Assembly: GCA_016718505.1 (NCBI GenBank)
Contig: JADKDE010000002.1
Location: 372,001 to 436,000, forward strand
DNA length: 64,000 nucleotides
Reading direction: 5' to 3'
From: Saprospiraceae bacterium
GTDB taxonomy: Bacteria; Bacteroidota; Bacteroidia; Chitinophagales; Saprospiraceae
Both the position numbers and the translations under genes were made by a program. The number at the start of each line of letters is the position of its first letter. Position 1 is the stretch's first letter. Shown here one piece after another: positions 29,041 to 38,847 of the stretch. The notes beneath the pieces were generated by a model, which worked only from the letters and a program-made list of their open reading frames with translations, was not told the origin of the DNA and did not search any database.

Positions 29041-29616
29041 TATACAATCTCAATTCCATAACGGGCAAGGATTTGTGCGGCGGTTTCTTGGTTGATTTTG
29101 GTTTTAGAAAGTCTGTTAGATTCTAGTAGAAAGCTCAGATTGTGGGCTTTCGAGAAGTCGCATCGACTCAAATTGCAGTGGTCGAAAACGGCGGATTGTA
29201 AGTCACATTCTTCAAATGCAAGTCCTTCCAACTCAGCTTCTGTAAAATCTACTTCTTTCAAAGATGTCTTTGCAAAGGTAGATTTTTGTCATATTTAAAG
29301 TAGAAAAGGAGGAATAATCCGCGATACACGTCTCCATCCTAACAGAAAATAACATAGGGTTTGTTTGCTCGAATTTTATTCCCATTAAACGACAATTGTC
29401 GAAACTTACCTTTTTGAGCGACGTTTTTTCGACAATGCAAAGACTTAAATCACATTCTATAAAAGTGCATTGTTCAAAAGACTTTGTACTCAAATCGAAT
29501 GACGGCATTATAAATCCCCTAAAAGTGCATCCGTCGAATACATCGCCTTCGGGAAAAACATTCTCCAAGGAATTGCCATCAAATTCAAGGTCGTCCACGT
29601 ATATTTTAGAAGCCAT
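29037..29616 (-). CDS. Pentapeptide-repeat protein, apparent frameshift
   Basis: Right-handed beta-helix protein made of A(D/N)LXX-type repeats. The N-terminal frame (from 29616) has FEQCTFIECDLSLC and VSFDNCRLMGIKF. A second frame holds EVDFTEAELEGLAFEECDL and AVFDHCNLSRCDFSKAHNL. Removing one A from the A5 run (T5 on the plus strand, 29283-29287) joins them as LNMTKSTFAKTSLKEVDF, giving about 192 aa. Function unknown; some relatives protect gyrase from quinolones, but most are uncharacterised. Converges with the redoxin gene, overlapping its stop by 4 bp. Confidence 0.8.
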
Positions 29617-29672
29617 ATAATATTTTTATTTTACCTTAAATCAAGAAAATCACTAACCACATGTTCAACTAC

Positions 29673-30095
29673 CTACCCCTTCTCTAGTCCCTTTTTGAGA
29701 TCCTGAATCGTTGTTTTAATGAATGTTTCTTTATCTTTTTTAATTTCCCTCAACGCAGCTTTTTTGCCTTTGTCGATGGTGTAGTACTTATCTGCCCAAA
29801 ATCCAAACTCAACGATGATTGGGAGTAAGTCAATACCTTTTTTTGTGAGTTTGTAAAGCACTTTTGCTTTGCTCTCTGGGTGGTCGAGTTTTGAAATGAT
29901 TCCGTTTTCTTCTAGCATTTGAAGGCGGGTCGCTAAGATGTTTGTTGCAATCTTTTCTTCAGCCTTTAAAAAATCTCCATATGTCGATTGTTGCTTTTCT
30001 AATAAGTCCCTAACGATGAGCAAGGACCATTTGTCACCCAAGACATCCAAGGAACAACTTATAGGGCAATCTGATCTTTTTTTTACTTTTTCCAT
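29673..30095 (-). CDS. HxlR-family transcriptional regulator
   Basis: 140 aa winged-helix regulator. CPISCSLDVLGDKWSLLIVRDLL at about 10-32 is the family hallmark, with a conserved cysteine near the N-terminus that could sense reactive electrophiles or oxidants. It is divergent from the hydrolase/EthD/oxidoreductase operon across a 100 bp gap with a perfect short palindrome, so it most likely controls that operon and itself. Confidence 0.9.
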   Translation of the reverse strand: MEKVKKRSDCPISCSLDVLGDKWSLLIVRDLLEKQQSTYGDFLKAEEKIATNILATRLQMLEENGIISKLDHPESKAKVLYKLTKKGIDLLPIIVEFGFWADKYYTIDKGKKAALREIKKDKETFIKTTIQDLKKGLEKG

Positions 30096-30111
30096 AAAAT
30101 AATTTAAAAAA

Positions 30112-30130
30112 CACTTGCATTATACAAGTG
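30112..30130. promoter_or_regulatory. Operator-like palindrome CACTTG-N7-CAAGTG
   Basis: Perfect 6 bp inverted repeat with a 7 bp AT-rich spacer between the HxlR gene and its divergent operon. A further CACTTGCA half site follows at about 30147-30154. It covers the -33 area of the TATCTTTG promoter box, a location that suits repression or activation by HxlR. Confidence 0.55.
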
Positions 30131-30137
30131 ATTATAT

Positions 30138-30145
30138 ATATCTTT
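30138..30145 (+). promoter_or_regulatory. Promoter -7 element TATCTTTG
   Basis: Match to TAnnTTTG, 51 bp before the hydrolase ATG. A TTG at 30115-30117 inside the palindrome is 20 bp upstream, the proper distance for the -33 box. Confidence 0.5.
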
Positions 30146-30195
30146 GCACTTGCAAAATGAAAGTAAAATTAAACATAAATATCAAATTCTAAAAC

Positions 30196-31044
30196 ATGTT
30201 GACAGAGAATTTTAATTATAAAATAACCCCAACTGAATTTATCACCGCTGAAAACGGTATCAAGTACGCCTATCGGAGACTAGGATCCAAGAAAGAAATT
30301 CCGATTATTTATTTCAACCATTTGACTGCGAATTTAGATAATTGTGACCCTAGAGTTATGGACGGCATGGCAAAAGACGTTGAAAACATCTCCTTTGATT
30401 ATCGAGGAGTGGGGCAAACATCAGGGGAAGACGCACCTTCCATCCAAGATATGGCTAAAGATGCTATAGCATTTATCAAGGCCTTAGGTTATAAAAAAGT
30501 GGATATCATGGCATTTTCGATGGGAGGATTTATCTCCCAGGAATTACTGGAAATGGAGCCAACACTAGTTCGCAAGATCATTTTAGCGGGTACAGGACCA
30601 TGAGGAGGAAAGGGCATAATTGATGAAGTAGGACTAACTTATTGGGATATTTTAAAAGGATATTTGACCTTTGTAGATCCAAAATATTACCTGTTTTTCA
30701 CAGCTACGAAAAATGGTAAAGCTGAAGCAAAAGCTTTTCTGAACCGATTGAAAAAACGCACTGAAAACCGCGACACACCAGTTGGCATAAGAACCCTGAG
30801 AGCACAGCTGAAAGCCATTGCCAAATGGGGCCACGAGAAGCCGCAAGATTTATCAAAATTCACCCTACCTGTGATGGTAATCAATGGGGACAACGATAGA
30901 ATGGTTCCGACTCCAAATTCTTATGATATGGCCAAGAGGTTTCCCAACGCTACTTTACATATTTATGAAGAAGCAGCTCACGGTGCCGTATTTCAACACC
31001 ATGATGACTTTGTAAGAAGATCAATAGTATTTTTCAAAGGATAA
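30196..31044 (+). pseudogene. Alpha/beta hydrolase, interrupted by an in-frame TGA
   Basis: Alpha/beta-hydrolase fold enzyme, 282 codons, with one in-frame TGA at 30601-30603. Before it: NHLTANLDNCDPRV (oxyanion region) and the nucleophile elbow AFSMGG (Ser). After it: the acid region NGDNDRMVPTPNS and the histidine in EEAAHGAVFQHH. Relatives read GPRGGEGI or similar at the break, so TGA probably replaced CGA (Arg). The frame is kept on both sides, so this is a substitution, not an indel. Substrate unknown. First gene of the HxlR-linked operon. Confidence 0.75.
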
Positions 31045-31075
31045 TTTTTTTTTTTTAAAACTAAAAACAACAATT

Positions 31076-31954
31076 ATGTATAAGTTAATAACCGTGTTTA
31101 TAATTTGCTTTTTAGCCAGTACTAGTATTTTTGCGCAGAATATTGATCAAACGTCAAATAAAGTTTCAACAAGCGTAAAATCCAAAAAGCATCTTTCCTC
31201 CTCTATTTTACTCTGGATGAGGACAGACAAACCACGCCAAGCAGGCATGGATAGATGGAAAGGCCCCCACGCAAGAATTATTTCTAGTAATAAAGGTTTG
31301 TACGAATACCGGCAAATTCACTTTGCTGAAGCAAATATTGGACTTTGGCCAAAAATAATAGGGGTAGAAACAGCCATTCCTCAAGACCGAAAAGTAGATG
31401 GCGTAGCCGATGTGACTTTGAAAAATCTATTTTCTATTTTTAAAGGAAAAAAGCAAAATAAATTGGCATATGCCGACGAAGTTAATTTGTTTAAAAGAAC
31501 CATACTATATGCTGCATTTCCAAAGAATTCAAAATGGTACGAAGTAGCAGCATCATCTAATAAAATCGGGACTCGGAGTATGGTGTTTTTTAGGAAAAAA
31601 GAGGGAGTGAGTGATAAAGATTTTAAGAAATTCTTCAATGATGAACTGGTTCCTAGCTTGGCCAATTCGAGTAATTTACAAGAATTGCGCAGTAAATATT
31701 ACAACAAGTGGAAACAAAAGCAATGGAATACGCCCAATGTGGCCCATGACAATCCGACTGAGGTACAATTTCAAGCATCATTAATATTAGGTTTTATGGA
31801 CAAATCTGCAATGAAAGAGTTCTTTAATAGCGATTCTCTAAACAAAATTTCTCCTAGAATTGCTTTATATTGCACAGCAGTCCATGCTTACGATATCGAG
31901 GAGACTCTAACATTTGTGAAAAACGGAACTGAACTAGCAGTTTTTGAAAAATAA
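31076..31954 (+). CDS. Exported EthD-like protein (ferredoxin-like dimeric fold)
   Basis: 292 aa with a signal peptide (LITVFIICFLASTSIFAQ). The mature protein has two repeats that look like EthD/dimeric alpha-beta barrel modules: DRWKGPHARIISSNKGLYEY near the start and SDKDFKKFFNDELVPSLA in the second half. EthD-like proteins are accessory factors of degradative or oxidative pathways; the real role here is unknown. It lies between the hydrolase and the oxidoreductase, 31 bp and 10 bp from them. Confidence 0.65.
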   Translation: MYKLITVFIICFLASTSIFAQNIDQTSNKVSTSVKSKKHLSSSILLWMRTDKPRQAGMDRWKGPHARIISSNKGLYEYRQIHFAEANIGLWPKIIGVETAIPQDRKVDGVADVTLKNLFSIFKGKKQNKLAYADEVNLFKRTILYAAFPKNSKWYEVAASSNKIGTRSMVFFRKKEGVSDKDFKKFFNDELVPSLANSSNLQELRSKYYNKWKQKQWNTPNVAHDNPTEVQFQASLILGFMDKSAMKEFFNSDSLNKISPRIALYCTAVHAYDIEETLTFVKNGTELAVFEK

Positions 31955-31964
31955 AATTTAAAAA

Positions 31965-32966
31965 ATGAAAGCATTTACCATCACTAAATATAGCAAAGAG
32001 GGTAGTCTTCAATTATTGGAGCTGCCCGTGCCTGAAATCCAGGAAAATGAGGTGCTCCTGGAGGTATATGCCGCCAGTGTGAATCAACTGGATGTAAAGA
32101 TCAAATCGGGCGAGTTCAAGTTAATTCTTCCATATAAGCTGCCATTAATTTTGGGACATGACGTAGCGGGTGTGGTTACCAAGGTGGGTTCAAAAGTCAC
32201 TAAATTCAAAGTAGGAGACGAAGTTTTTGCTAGGCCATCAGACTTTCATGTCGGTACTTTTGCAGAATTTATTGCCGTGAATGAAGGCGATTTGGCTTTA
32301 AAACCAAAGAATATTTCTATGGAGGAGGCGGCATCTATACCTTTGGTGGCATTGACAGTTTGGCAAGCATTTCGTGAAAAAGCGAATTTGCAAAAAGGAC
32401 GAAAAGTATTCATTCAATCAGGCTCCGGTGGCGTGGGAACGATTGCCATTCAAGTAGCAAAGCATTTGGGTGCCACAGTGGCTACAACGACGAGTGCGGC
32501 CAATGCAGATATGGTGAAAAGCCTTGGGGCAGATCTAGTAATAGACTACAAAAAGGAAGATTTTGAATCCATATTGAAGGATTATGACTTGGTTCTGAAC
32601 AGTCAAGATGGCAAGACATTAGAGAAATCGTTGCGAATCCTGAAATCTGGTGGAAAACTGGTTTCTATTTCAGGGCCACCAGACCCGACATATGCCCAAG
32701 AAATGGGATTGTCATGGTTTATGAAAATGGCCATTTACTTTTTGAGTTTTAAAGTAAGAGGTTTGGCGAAAAAACTAAATATCGATTATTCCTTTCTATT
32801 TATGAAAGCAAATGGCAAGCAATTGGCGGAAATTACGACCTTGATTGAAGCAGGAATTATAAGACCCGTAATCGATAAGATATTTCCATTTGATCAAACA
32901 AATGATGCATTGTCTTACGTCGAAAGCGGTCGAGCCAAAGGAAAAGTTGTAATAAAAATCAAGTAA
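31965..32966 (+). CDS. Zinc-free MDR oxidoreductase (quinone oxidoreductase-like)
   Basis: 333 aa NADPH-dependent member of the medium-chain dehydrogenase/reductase superfamily, quinone reductase group. GHDVAGVVTKVG at about 63-74, the nucleotide-binding SGSGGVGTIAIQVAKHLGA at about 150-168, and no structural zinc cysteines. Reduces quinones or alpha,beta-unsaturated carbonyls in relatives. Third gene of the HxlR-controlled operon, which fits an electrophile-stress role. Confidence 0.88.
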   Translation: MKAFTITKYSKEGSLQLLELPVPEIQENEVLLEVYAASVNQLDVKIKSGEFKLILPYKLPLILGHDVAGVVTKVGSKVTKFKVGDEVFARPSDFHVGTFAEFIAVNEGDLALKPKNISMEEAASIPLVALTVWQAFREKANLQKGRKVFIQSGSGGVGTIAIQVAKHLGATVATTTSAANADMVKSLGADLVIDYKKEDFESILKDYDLVLNSQDGKTLEKSLRILKSGGKLVSISGPPDPTYAQEMGLSWFMKMAIYFLSFKVRGLAKKLNIDYSFLFMKANGKQLAEITTLIEAGIIRPVIDKIFPFDQTNDALSYVESGRAKGKVVIKIK

Positions 32967-33017
32967 TCCGCTTTTGGGCAGAGGATTTATGAAAGCGCTG
33001 TATAGCGATATTTCAAG

Positions 33018-33044
33018 AAAGAAAGCCATTCAGCTCCTTTCTTT
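33018..33044. terminator. Bidirectional hairpin between convergent genes
   Basis: Stem AAAGAAAG/CTTTCTTT with an 11-base loop between the oxidoreductase (+) and accC (-) stops. It is flanked by short A and T runs, so it could end both transcripts. Confidence 0.5.
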
Positions 33045-33053
33045 TAGCCTATA

Positions 33054-34397
33054 CTAGGCATTCTTAAAATCCCAATTATTCAAAAAAGCAGTTGTGAAAT
33101 TGCCATCGCGGAAATCTTGGTTTTTCATCAGCTTTTGGTGGAATGGGACAGTCGTTTTTATTCCTTCTACTATAAATTCATCCAATGCCCTAGACATTTT
33201 CGTGATACATTCATCCCTCGTTTGTGCCTTGCATATCAACTTGGCGATCATAGAATCATACTGAGGAGGTACCGTGTATCCTGCATATACGTGCGTATCT
33301 ACGCGCACACCGTGGCCTTTGCTAGAGTGAAAACTGGTGATTTTTCCTGGATTGGGTCTGAAATCATGCCAAGGATCCTCGGCATTGATCCGGCACTCCA
33401 TCGCGTGTAGCTTAGGAAAGTATGATTTCCCGCTGATTTCGATGCCAGCAGCTACTTTTATTTGTTCTTTGATAAGATCGTAGTCTATAACTTCTTCGGT
33501 GACGGGATGTTCTACTTGGATCCTCGTATTCATCTCCATAAAGTAGAAATTTCGGTACTTGTCCACCAAAAATTCAATTGTGCCCACTCCTTCATAATTG
33601 ATGGATTGACCCGCTTTGATGGCCGCTTCTCCCATTTTGATACGCAATTCTTCCGTCATGAATGGTGACGGAGATTCCTCGACCAATTTCTGGTGGCGTC
33701 TCTGTATGGAGCAATCTCTTTCACTCAAGTGAGCTACAGTACCCTTTTGGTCGCCTATGATTTGAAATTCTATATGGCGAGGTTCCTCCACGTATTTTTC
33801 TATATAAATTCCATCGTTTCCGAAGGAAGCCTTGGCCTCAGCACGGGCAGAATCCCAAGCATTTTCAAACTCACTTTCTTCCCAAATAATTCTCATCCCT
33901 TTTCCACCACCACCAGCCGTGGCCTTGATGATGACAGGATATCCGATATCTTTGGCGATTCCGATGCCTTCCTTTACATCTTGTAGCAATCCATCAGAAC
34001 CAGGGACTACGGGTACACCCGCTTTGATCATGGTATCTTTTGCGGTGATTTTATCACCCATTTTGGCGATCATCAGCGAAGTTGGCCCGATGAATTTGAC
34101 GCCATAAGCAGCACAAACCTCTGCAAAATTTGCATTTTCTGACAAGAATCCATACCCTGGATGTATCGCATCGGCATTGGTAATCTCTACGGCTGCCATG
34201 ATCCTCGGTATATTGAGATAGGAGTCTTTGGATGGCGGCGGGCCTATACATACAGCCTCATCCGCGAATCTAACGTGCAGGCTTTCTTTGTCCGCAGTCG
34301 AATAGACAGCAACGGTCTTTATGCCCATTTCCTTACAAGTTCGGATTATCCTCAGGGCTATCTCACCTCTATTGGCTATCAGTATTTTTTTAAACAT
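33054..34397 (-). CDS. accC: Acetyl-CoA carboxylase biotin carboxylase subunit
   Basis: Carboxylates the biotin of AccB with bicarbonate and ATP, first step of fatty acid synthesis. 447 aa. N-terminal [21 protein letters not shown], the glycine-rich ATP-grasp loop [12 protein letters not shown] at about 157-168, and catalytic [14 protein letters not shown] at about 288-301 are all intact. Downstream of accB by 38 bp, so one transcript. Confidence 0.96.
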   Translation of the reverse strand: MFKKILIANRGEIALRIIRTCKEMGIKTVAVYSTADKESLHVRFADEAVCIGPPPSKDSYLNIPRIMAAVEITNADAIHPGYGFLSENANFAEVCAAYGVKFIGPTSLMIAKMGDKITAKDTMIKAGVPVVPGSDGLLQDVKEGIGIAKDIGYPVIIKATAGGGGKGMRIIWEESEFENAWDSARAEAKASFGNDGIYIEKYVEEPRHIEFQIIGDQKGTVAHLSERDCSIQRRHQKLVEESPSPFMTEELRIKMGEAAIKAGQSINYEGVGTIEFLVDKYRNFYFMEMNTRIQVEHPVTEEVIDYDLIKEQIKVAAGIEISGKSYFPKLHAMECRINAEDPWHDFRPNPGKITSFHSSKGHGVRVDTHVYAGYTVPPQYDSMIAKLICKAQTRDECITKMSRALDEFIVEGIKTTVPFHQKLMKNQDFRDGNFTTAFLNNWDFKNA

Positions 34398-34435
34398 ATC
34401 AAATTCGGCAAATTGGAATTTCGAAAAATATCGTA

Positions 34436-34939
34436 CTAGGCTGGCTCGACAAGGAAAAGCACCTGATCGTATTCGATCGGAGACGCATCTTCAACGCATA
34501 CTTTGACGATTTTGCCTTTGACGTCTGATTCTATTTCGTTGAATAATTTCATGGCTTCTACGATGCATACTGGAGATCCCTTGTCCACGGTATCGCCTAC
34601 CTTCACGAATGGCGGTTTGTCTGGTGATGAAGACCTATAAAAAGTCCCTACCATTGGTGCTTTTATTTCTAACAATCCAGCGGTAGATATTGGGGCAGCA
34701 GCAGAGATATCGACCGACGAGGACTTACTTTCTATGCTATCCACTTTTGGCTGAGAAGCTGGATTATAAGCTGGTGCGTTACTCATTACAGAGCTCGATT
34801 GCACGTATTTTGTCCCCCTTGATTCAGCATATTTTGCAGTACGGATGGTTATTTCGAACTCTCCTTCCTTCAATTTAAATTCTGAAAGATTGGATTTGTC
34901 CAGTTGGCGAATCAATTCCTGTACTTCTTTAAAAGTCAT
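34436..34939 (-). CDS. accB: Biotin carboxyl carrier protein of acetyl-CoA carboxylase
   Basis: 167 aa from ATG 34939 ([17 protein letters not shown] matches the family N-terminus; a longer frame to 35008 adds 23 unlikely residues). A Ser/Ala/Pro linker joins to the biotinyl domain: [19 protein letters not shown] and the biotinylation site [10 protein letters not shown]. Partner of the following accC. Confidence 0.95.
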   Translation of the reverse strand: MTFKEVQELIRQLDKSNLSEFKLKEGEFEITIRTAKYAESRGTKYVQSSSVMSNAPAYNPASQPKVDSIESKSSSVDISAAAPISTAGLLEIKAPMVGTFYRSSSPDKPPFVKVGDTVDKGSPVCIVEAMKLFNEIESDVKGKIVKVCVEDASPIEYDQVLFLVEPA

Positions 34940-35125
34940 ATCCAATGATGTTTTGTTGTCAAATTTCCGTTTTTCTAGGTGCTTTTTAAAGCGGCTCAAA
35001 TTTAACACAATTTACCATATTTCGTATCAATTGGAAAAATAATTATCTGTTTTAATTTTGTTTTCCTCCCCATTTCACCCCGAAATCTAGCCCAAAAATA
35101 ATTTATTTAGCGAGTATTTTTTGTT

Positions 35126-35261
35126 GGGCGTCTCCCTCGCTCCTCCTTGGGACGAGCTTGGGTCACGCTCTCCATGGGTTCGCTGCGCTCCGTCTCTCCG
35201 AGACTCACACCTCATGCGAGGCGCGACCATTCCGATCGTTGACGCACTAGCAGCTCCGCTA
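35126..35261 (-). repeat. F1 repeat, copy E (minus orientation)
   Basis: Starts at the pnuC stop (GCCTAGCGGAGCTGCTAG) and reads away from it. It carries GTGCGTCAACGATCGGAAT, then AGACGGAGCGCAGCGAACCC, ATGGAGAGCGTGACCC, and ends GAGGGAGACGCCC. It is nearly identical to copy F over most of its length, in inverted orientation. Confidence 0.9.
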
Positions 35262-35897
35262 GGCATTCAAAGGTTTTTTACACGGATTGGTTTTGAGTTC
35301 CTTTTGCCATTCTAGATGGCCCAAAACTGCTAGGATCAAAAATACCAAAAACTCCAAGGCGATGAGCTTAACCCCTTTCTGAAAATACAATGCAACACTG
35401 ATGACGTCTATGATGATCCACAGTATCCAGTTTTCAAAATATCTCAAGGCCAGCAGTGTATTGGCCAAGATGCTCAGAAGAGCCAGCATAGTGTCCAAAT
35501 AAGCGTAAGATGCTTTTTTTGTGAAGAAGGAAGGAAAATATTCGTGCAAATTGCTCACTACAAATCCAACCACCAGTGTGAATATTAGTATGAGAGCCAC
35601 TAGCCTGATTTTAGTGGATTTGCTAAGTAACTTTATGGGAGTTTCATGCATCCCCTTGGACCAAGCGTACCAGCCGTATAGCCCCGACAAGAAAAAATAC
35701 AACTGCAAAAACATATCAGCATATAGCTGGATATGGAAAAATATAATCCCAGATAACGTTACATTCAAAAGACCAATGGGCCATGTCAACACATTGTTTT
35801 TTACAGCAAGATAAACAGCCAGAAGACCAGACAACAAGGCTGTCATCTCTATATAGGTCATGTCATATCCCCACAGCGTAAAAAAAACATTATACAT
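35259..35897 (-). CDS. pnuC: PnuC-family nicotinamide riboside (or related vitamin) transporter
   Basis: Inner-membrane facilitator of the PnuC family, 212 aa, about seven membrane helices. LTWPIGLLNVTLSGIIFF at about 38-55 and GLYGWYAW at about 72-79 carry the family's substrate-site Trp and Asn residues. No nadR or salvage enzyme is adjacent, so the substrate (nicotinamide riboside or thiamine, as in the PnuT branch) is not settled. ATG at 35897; a second ATG 12 codons in could also serve. Confidence 0.85.
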   Translation of the reverse strand: MYNVFFTLWGYDMTYIEMTALLSGLLAVYLAVKNNVLTWPIGLLNVTLSGIIFFHIQLYADMFLQLYFFLSGLYGWYAWSKGMHETPIKLLSKSTKIRLVALILIFTLVVGFVVSNLHEYFPSFFTKKASYAYLDTMLALLSILANTLLALRYFENWILWIIIDVISVALYFQKGVKLIALEFLVFLILAVLGHLEWQKELKTNPCKKPLNA

Positions 35898-35983
35898 TTA
35901 TCCCTTATATTTTTATACAAAAAATTGTAAATATAATGGATTGCTCACATTAACTTTGACCCATTATTTGAAAAATAATTATT

Positions 35984-36889
35984 ATGAAAAAAATCTTATT
36001 AGTATTGATATTAGGAGCGATGCTGGTTGCCAAAGAGACCATTGCCCAAGGATGTTGCGATGCCGGTTCTTGTTCTCTCAGTCCATTCAAAGGGGGCCAA
36101 TTCTCATTAACCGAAGGGCCACGAAACCAGGTTTCTCTGGGAGGGTCTTACGGTAAAGGGTTTGATGCCATCACATCTATTGGAGGACACCTGGAGTATA
36201 TTAGGCGCATCAACGATGCTTGGAGCATTGGTGCGAAAGGAACCTTCAATAGCAATTCGGGAAGACTAGGGGATGTCGCTGGCTTGGGAGATATGTTCCT
36301 TAATGCCAACTATAGCCATAGAGAAAATTGGAGATTTACCCTAGGAACAAAAATCCCACTGTCGAATGGCGATGTTAAACTCAACGGTGCATCTATGCCG
36401 ATGCCTTATCAACCTAGCCTTGGTATTTTTGATGCCATCGCAGGTGTCAGCTATCGATGGGAAAAGATTGGTCTCTCTGCCATCTATCAACAACCATTGA
36501 CCAAAAGTGCTAATTCGTATTTAAGATCTAGTACTGATACTACCTACCTTTCCACCAACAAACTGAACCGAAAATCTGATTTTATCTTGCGTGCGGCTTA
36601 CGATCTTTATACTACGGATCAGTTAAGCATAGTACCAAGTTTACTGGGGATTATCCATACAGCGGAGGATACTTATACCTATGCTGTTTCAGGAGTGGAC
36701 CACCGTGAACAAAGCATAGAAGGCTCTCAAGGTCTTACTTTGAATGCCAATATTCGCGCTTTGTACAATTTCAAACCCAATCAAGGGATAGAATTAAATG
36801 CGGGATTCCCATTGGCGGTACGCGAGGCCATGCCCGATGGATTGACTCGTTCTGTGGTGATAGCCCTAGAGTACAAATTCAGATTTTAA
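35984..36889 (+). CDS. Putative outer-membrane beta-barrel protein, CCDAGSCS type
   Basis: 301 aa. Signal peptide (ILLVLILGAMLVAKETIAQ), a Cys-rich N-terminus of the mature protein (GCCDAGSCS), then alternating amphipathic strands to a C-terminal VVIALEYKFRF, typical of an outer-membrane barrel ending in Phe. Family members are often annotated only as transporter or hypothetical. The cysteine cluster could bind metal or form disulfides. A TAACTTTG box about 30 bp upstream is a candidate promoter. Confidence 0.7.
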   Translation: MKKILLVLILGAMLVAKETIAQGCCDAGSCSLSPFKGGQFSLTEGPRNQVSLGGSYGKGFDAITSIGGHLEYIRRINDAWSIGAKGTFNSNSGRLGDVAGLGDMFLNANYSHRENWRFTLGTKIPLSNGDVKLNGASMPMPYQPSLGIFDAIAGVSYRWEKIGLSAIYQQPLTKSANSYLRSSTDTTYLSTNKLNRKSDFILRAAYDLYTTDQLSIVPSLLGIIHTAEDTYTYAVSGVDHREQSIEGSQGLTLNANIRALYNFKPNQGIELNAGFPLAVREAMPDGLTRSVVIALEYKFRF

Positions 36890-36951
36890 GAATACAAAAG
36901 TGTTGCCTCACTAATATAAGAATATTGAATGTACAAAGTGGCGAATTAGGA

Positions 36952-37989
36952 TTACATGAGTATTCCTTGCTTCGGTTCGACGGGTTTCGGGGTCTTTTCT
37001 TCGCCCATCATTTGCAATAAATCAATTTCTATCGTTCGGCAAAGGGAAAACATTGGGACGTCATTGGCCAATCCTTCAAATGGATTTTCGGAATAATCCC
37101 CAACCAATTCCATGATGACATAAATCCACCCCACAATGACCACAAAGGGTACAGAAAGCCATATCGCCCAATCGCCAATTCTCGCAAATTCTGAAATCAT
37201 GCCAAAGGGCAACATAAAGATAAATAGGCAAATGAAAATAAAGCTGACATTGGCGTATTGTCTGGGCAATGGCGTCTTTTTAATGCGTTCAGCCATCCCT
37301 TGATGAATATACAGGTCGGTGAGAATCTTTTGTAATTCCATATGCCTAAAATCATCAATCAAATTTAATTTTTTTAAAGCAACCAATTCTCCTGATTGTT
37401 TATCGATGATCTGGGTGGCTATATTTGCATATTTTGAATAACCTTTCCGTTCATCTTCTGGGAGATAGTTGGATATATTGTGTGCAGTGATTTCATCTTC
37501 AAAAAGACCTAATCCAAATTTTCTTTGCATTTTTCGTCCATAAACACCAAAATGTCCTCTCAAGGTAATATGTTCCCATGAGGTGCTGGTCAATAATTGA
37601 CTTCTCAGGGTATAGACCCACGCGATATGGCGATTGATGATTCTTCGTTTTAATTTTTCGACTTGATCATTTGGTAAGGAATTTTCAGCAAACTCGCTGG
37701 AAACAAAGTGCTTGACCATCGTACCCCAAGCCCTGCTACTATTGACAATTGCCCCCCAGATTTTGCGAGCTTCCCAAGAGCGATCGTAGGCTTGATTGTT
37801 TTTGAAGCCTACATAAAATGCCACGGCCGTACCTATCACAGAAAGGGGTATCCAAGGTATCGTAAATGCTCTGAACTCGGTGTAATAGTACAATGCGGCG
37901 ACCGACAAGTCCCATGCAGTCAGCCAGACTAAGTGGTGACCTGCAAAGCCCATCAGCCCACGAAAAGTGATGTTTTTAAAGATAATCAT
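36952..37989 (-). CDS. Bestrophin-family ion channel
   Basis: 345 aa membrane protein of the bestrophin/UPF0187 family, pentameric anion or cation channels in the inner membrane. Four hydrophobic segments, two near the N-terminus and two near 245-290. The hallmark GFKNNQAYDRSWEARKIWGA is at about 59-78. It converges with the barrel protein gene and overlaps no neighbour; the epimerase-like gene lies 12 bp upstream, so they may be co-transcribed. Confidence 0.9.
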   Translation of the reverse strand: MIIFKNITFRGLMGFAGHHLVWLTAWDLSVAALYYYTEFRAFTIPWIPLSVIGTAVAFYVGFKNNQAYDRSWEARKIWGAIVNSSRAWGTMVKHFVSSEFAENSLPNDQVEKLKRRIINRHIAWVYTLRSQLLTSTSWEHITLRGHFGVYGRKMQRKFGLGLFEDEITAHNISNYLPEDERKGYSKYANIATQIIDKQSGELVALKKLNLIDDFRHMELQKILTDLYIHQGMAERIKKTPLPRQYANVSFIFICLFIFMLPFGMISEFARIGDWAIWLSVPFVVIVGWIYVIMELVGDYSENPFEGLANDVPMFSLCRTIEIDLLQMMGEEKTPKPVEPKQGILM

Positions 37990-38001
37990 ATATAACTGGA
38001 T

Positions 38002-38655
38002 TTACTTTGCCATTTTTTTGATATCTCGCACTTCGATATTGGGCTGTTTGTAGCCCAACTCTACTGAATCTATCATAGCCAAGCCCAAATCTTCCAAGGT
38101 AGAAGTAAAATTGGGTGTCAAGGCTGCAAAAATAGGATAAAGCGGCGAAATAACGCGGTAGATGCCTTTAAGATTTTGTTGGCCCTTGACGGGTTTCATG
38201 AATCCAGGGCGGAAATTATACTGTCCTTTGAAAGGTAATTTTTGAAGGGCATTTTCTGTTTTTCCTTTGACTCTAGCCCACATCACTTTGCCTTGTTCGG
38301 TGCTGTCAGTGCCTGTTCCTGATACATAGTTGAATACCATATTGGGGTTGATTTGGGATAAAAACTTCGCAAACGGTACTACAAAATCATAGGTAGCTTT
38401 GGTGAATGTATCTTCTGTCATGCCCACAGAACTTACCCCTGCACAAAAAAAACAGGCATCGTATTCCTGCAAAGATGAAGCAAATTGGGCTATTTTTGAA
38501 AAATCCTGGACGATGAGTTCAATCAGTTTTGGATGAGTAAATCCGCTAGGTTTTCTATTGATAATCAATACTTTGGATACTTTGGGATGCGATAAGCAAA
38601 CCAACATGACGCCTTCGCCCACCATGCCACTCGATCCCGTGATAATTATTCTCAT
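38002..38655 (-). CDS. NAD(P)-binding Rossmann protein, epimerase-like
   Basis: 217 aa short-chain dehydrogenase/epimerase-like protein. N-terminal dinucleotide motif TGSSGMVGEGV at about 6-16, and a central YVSGTGTDSTEQG. It lacks an obvious YxxxK catalytic pair, so it may be an atypical SDR with a regulatory or unknown reductive role. Upstream gene of the bestrophin. Confidence 0.8.
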   Translation of the reverse strand: MRIIITGSSGMVGEGVMLVCLSHPKVSKVLIINRKPSGFTHPKLIELIVQDFSKIAQFASSLQEYDACFFCAGVSSVGMTEDTFTKATYDFVVPFAKFLSQINPNMVFNYVSGTGTDSTEQGKVMWARVKGKTENALQKLPFKGQYNFRPGFMKPVKGQQNLKGIYRVISPLYPIFAALTPNFTSTLEDLGLAMIDSVELGYKQPNIEVRDIKKMAK

Positions 38656-38847
38656 TGATATAAATTATTAGCAAAATATGCGTGTAAAGTTAGAAAAAAC
38701 TATTCCTATTCATAACAAAAAATATTGCAACCTAACTGTGTCTTGAATGTAGCCCTTTGAAAATTTTTTAAATTCAGATCTAGAGGTATTTATTGGCAAG
38801 GAGCTAGAATTGTCAGTTGAGATTCCTATACAGTAATTGGAAAAGGC

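Noticed and set aside
33054..33063. An eleventh F1 copy after accC, because the gene also ends AATGCCTAG
   Set aside because: The following bases have none of the F1 core; only the short stop context is shared.
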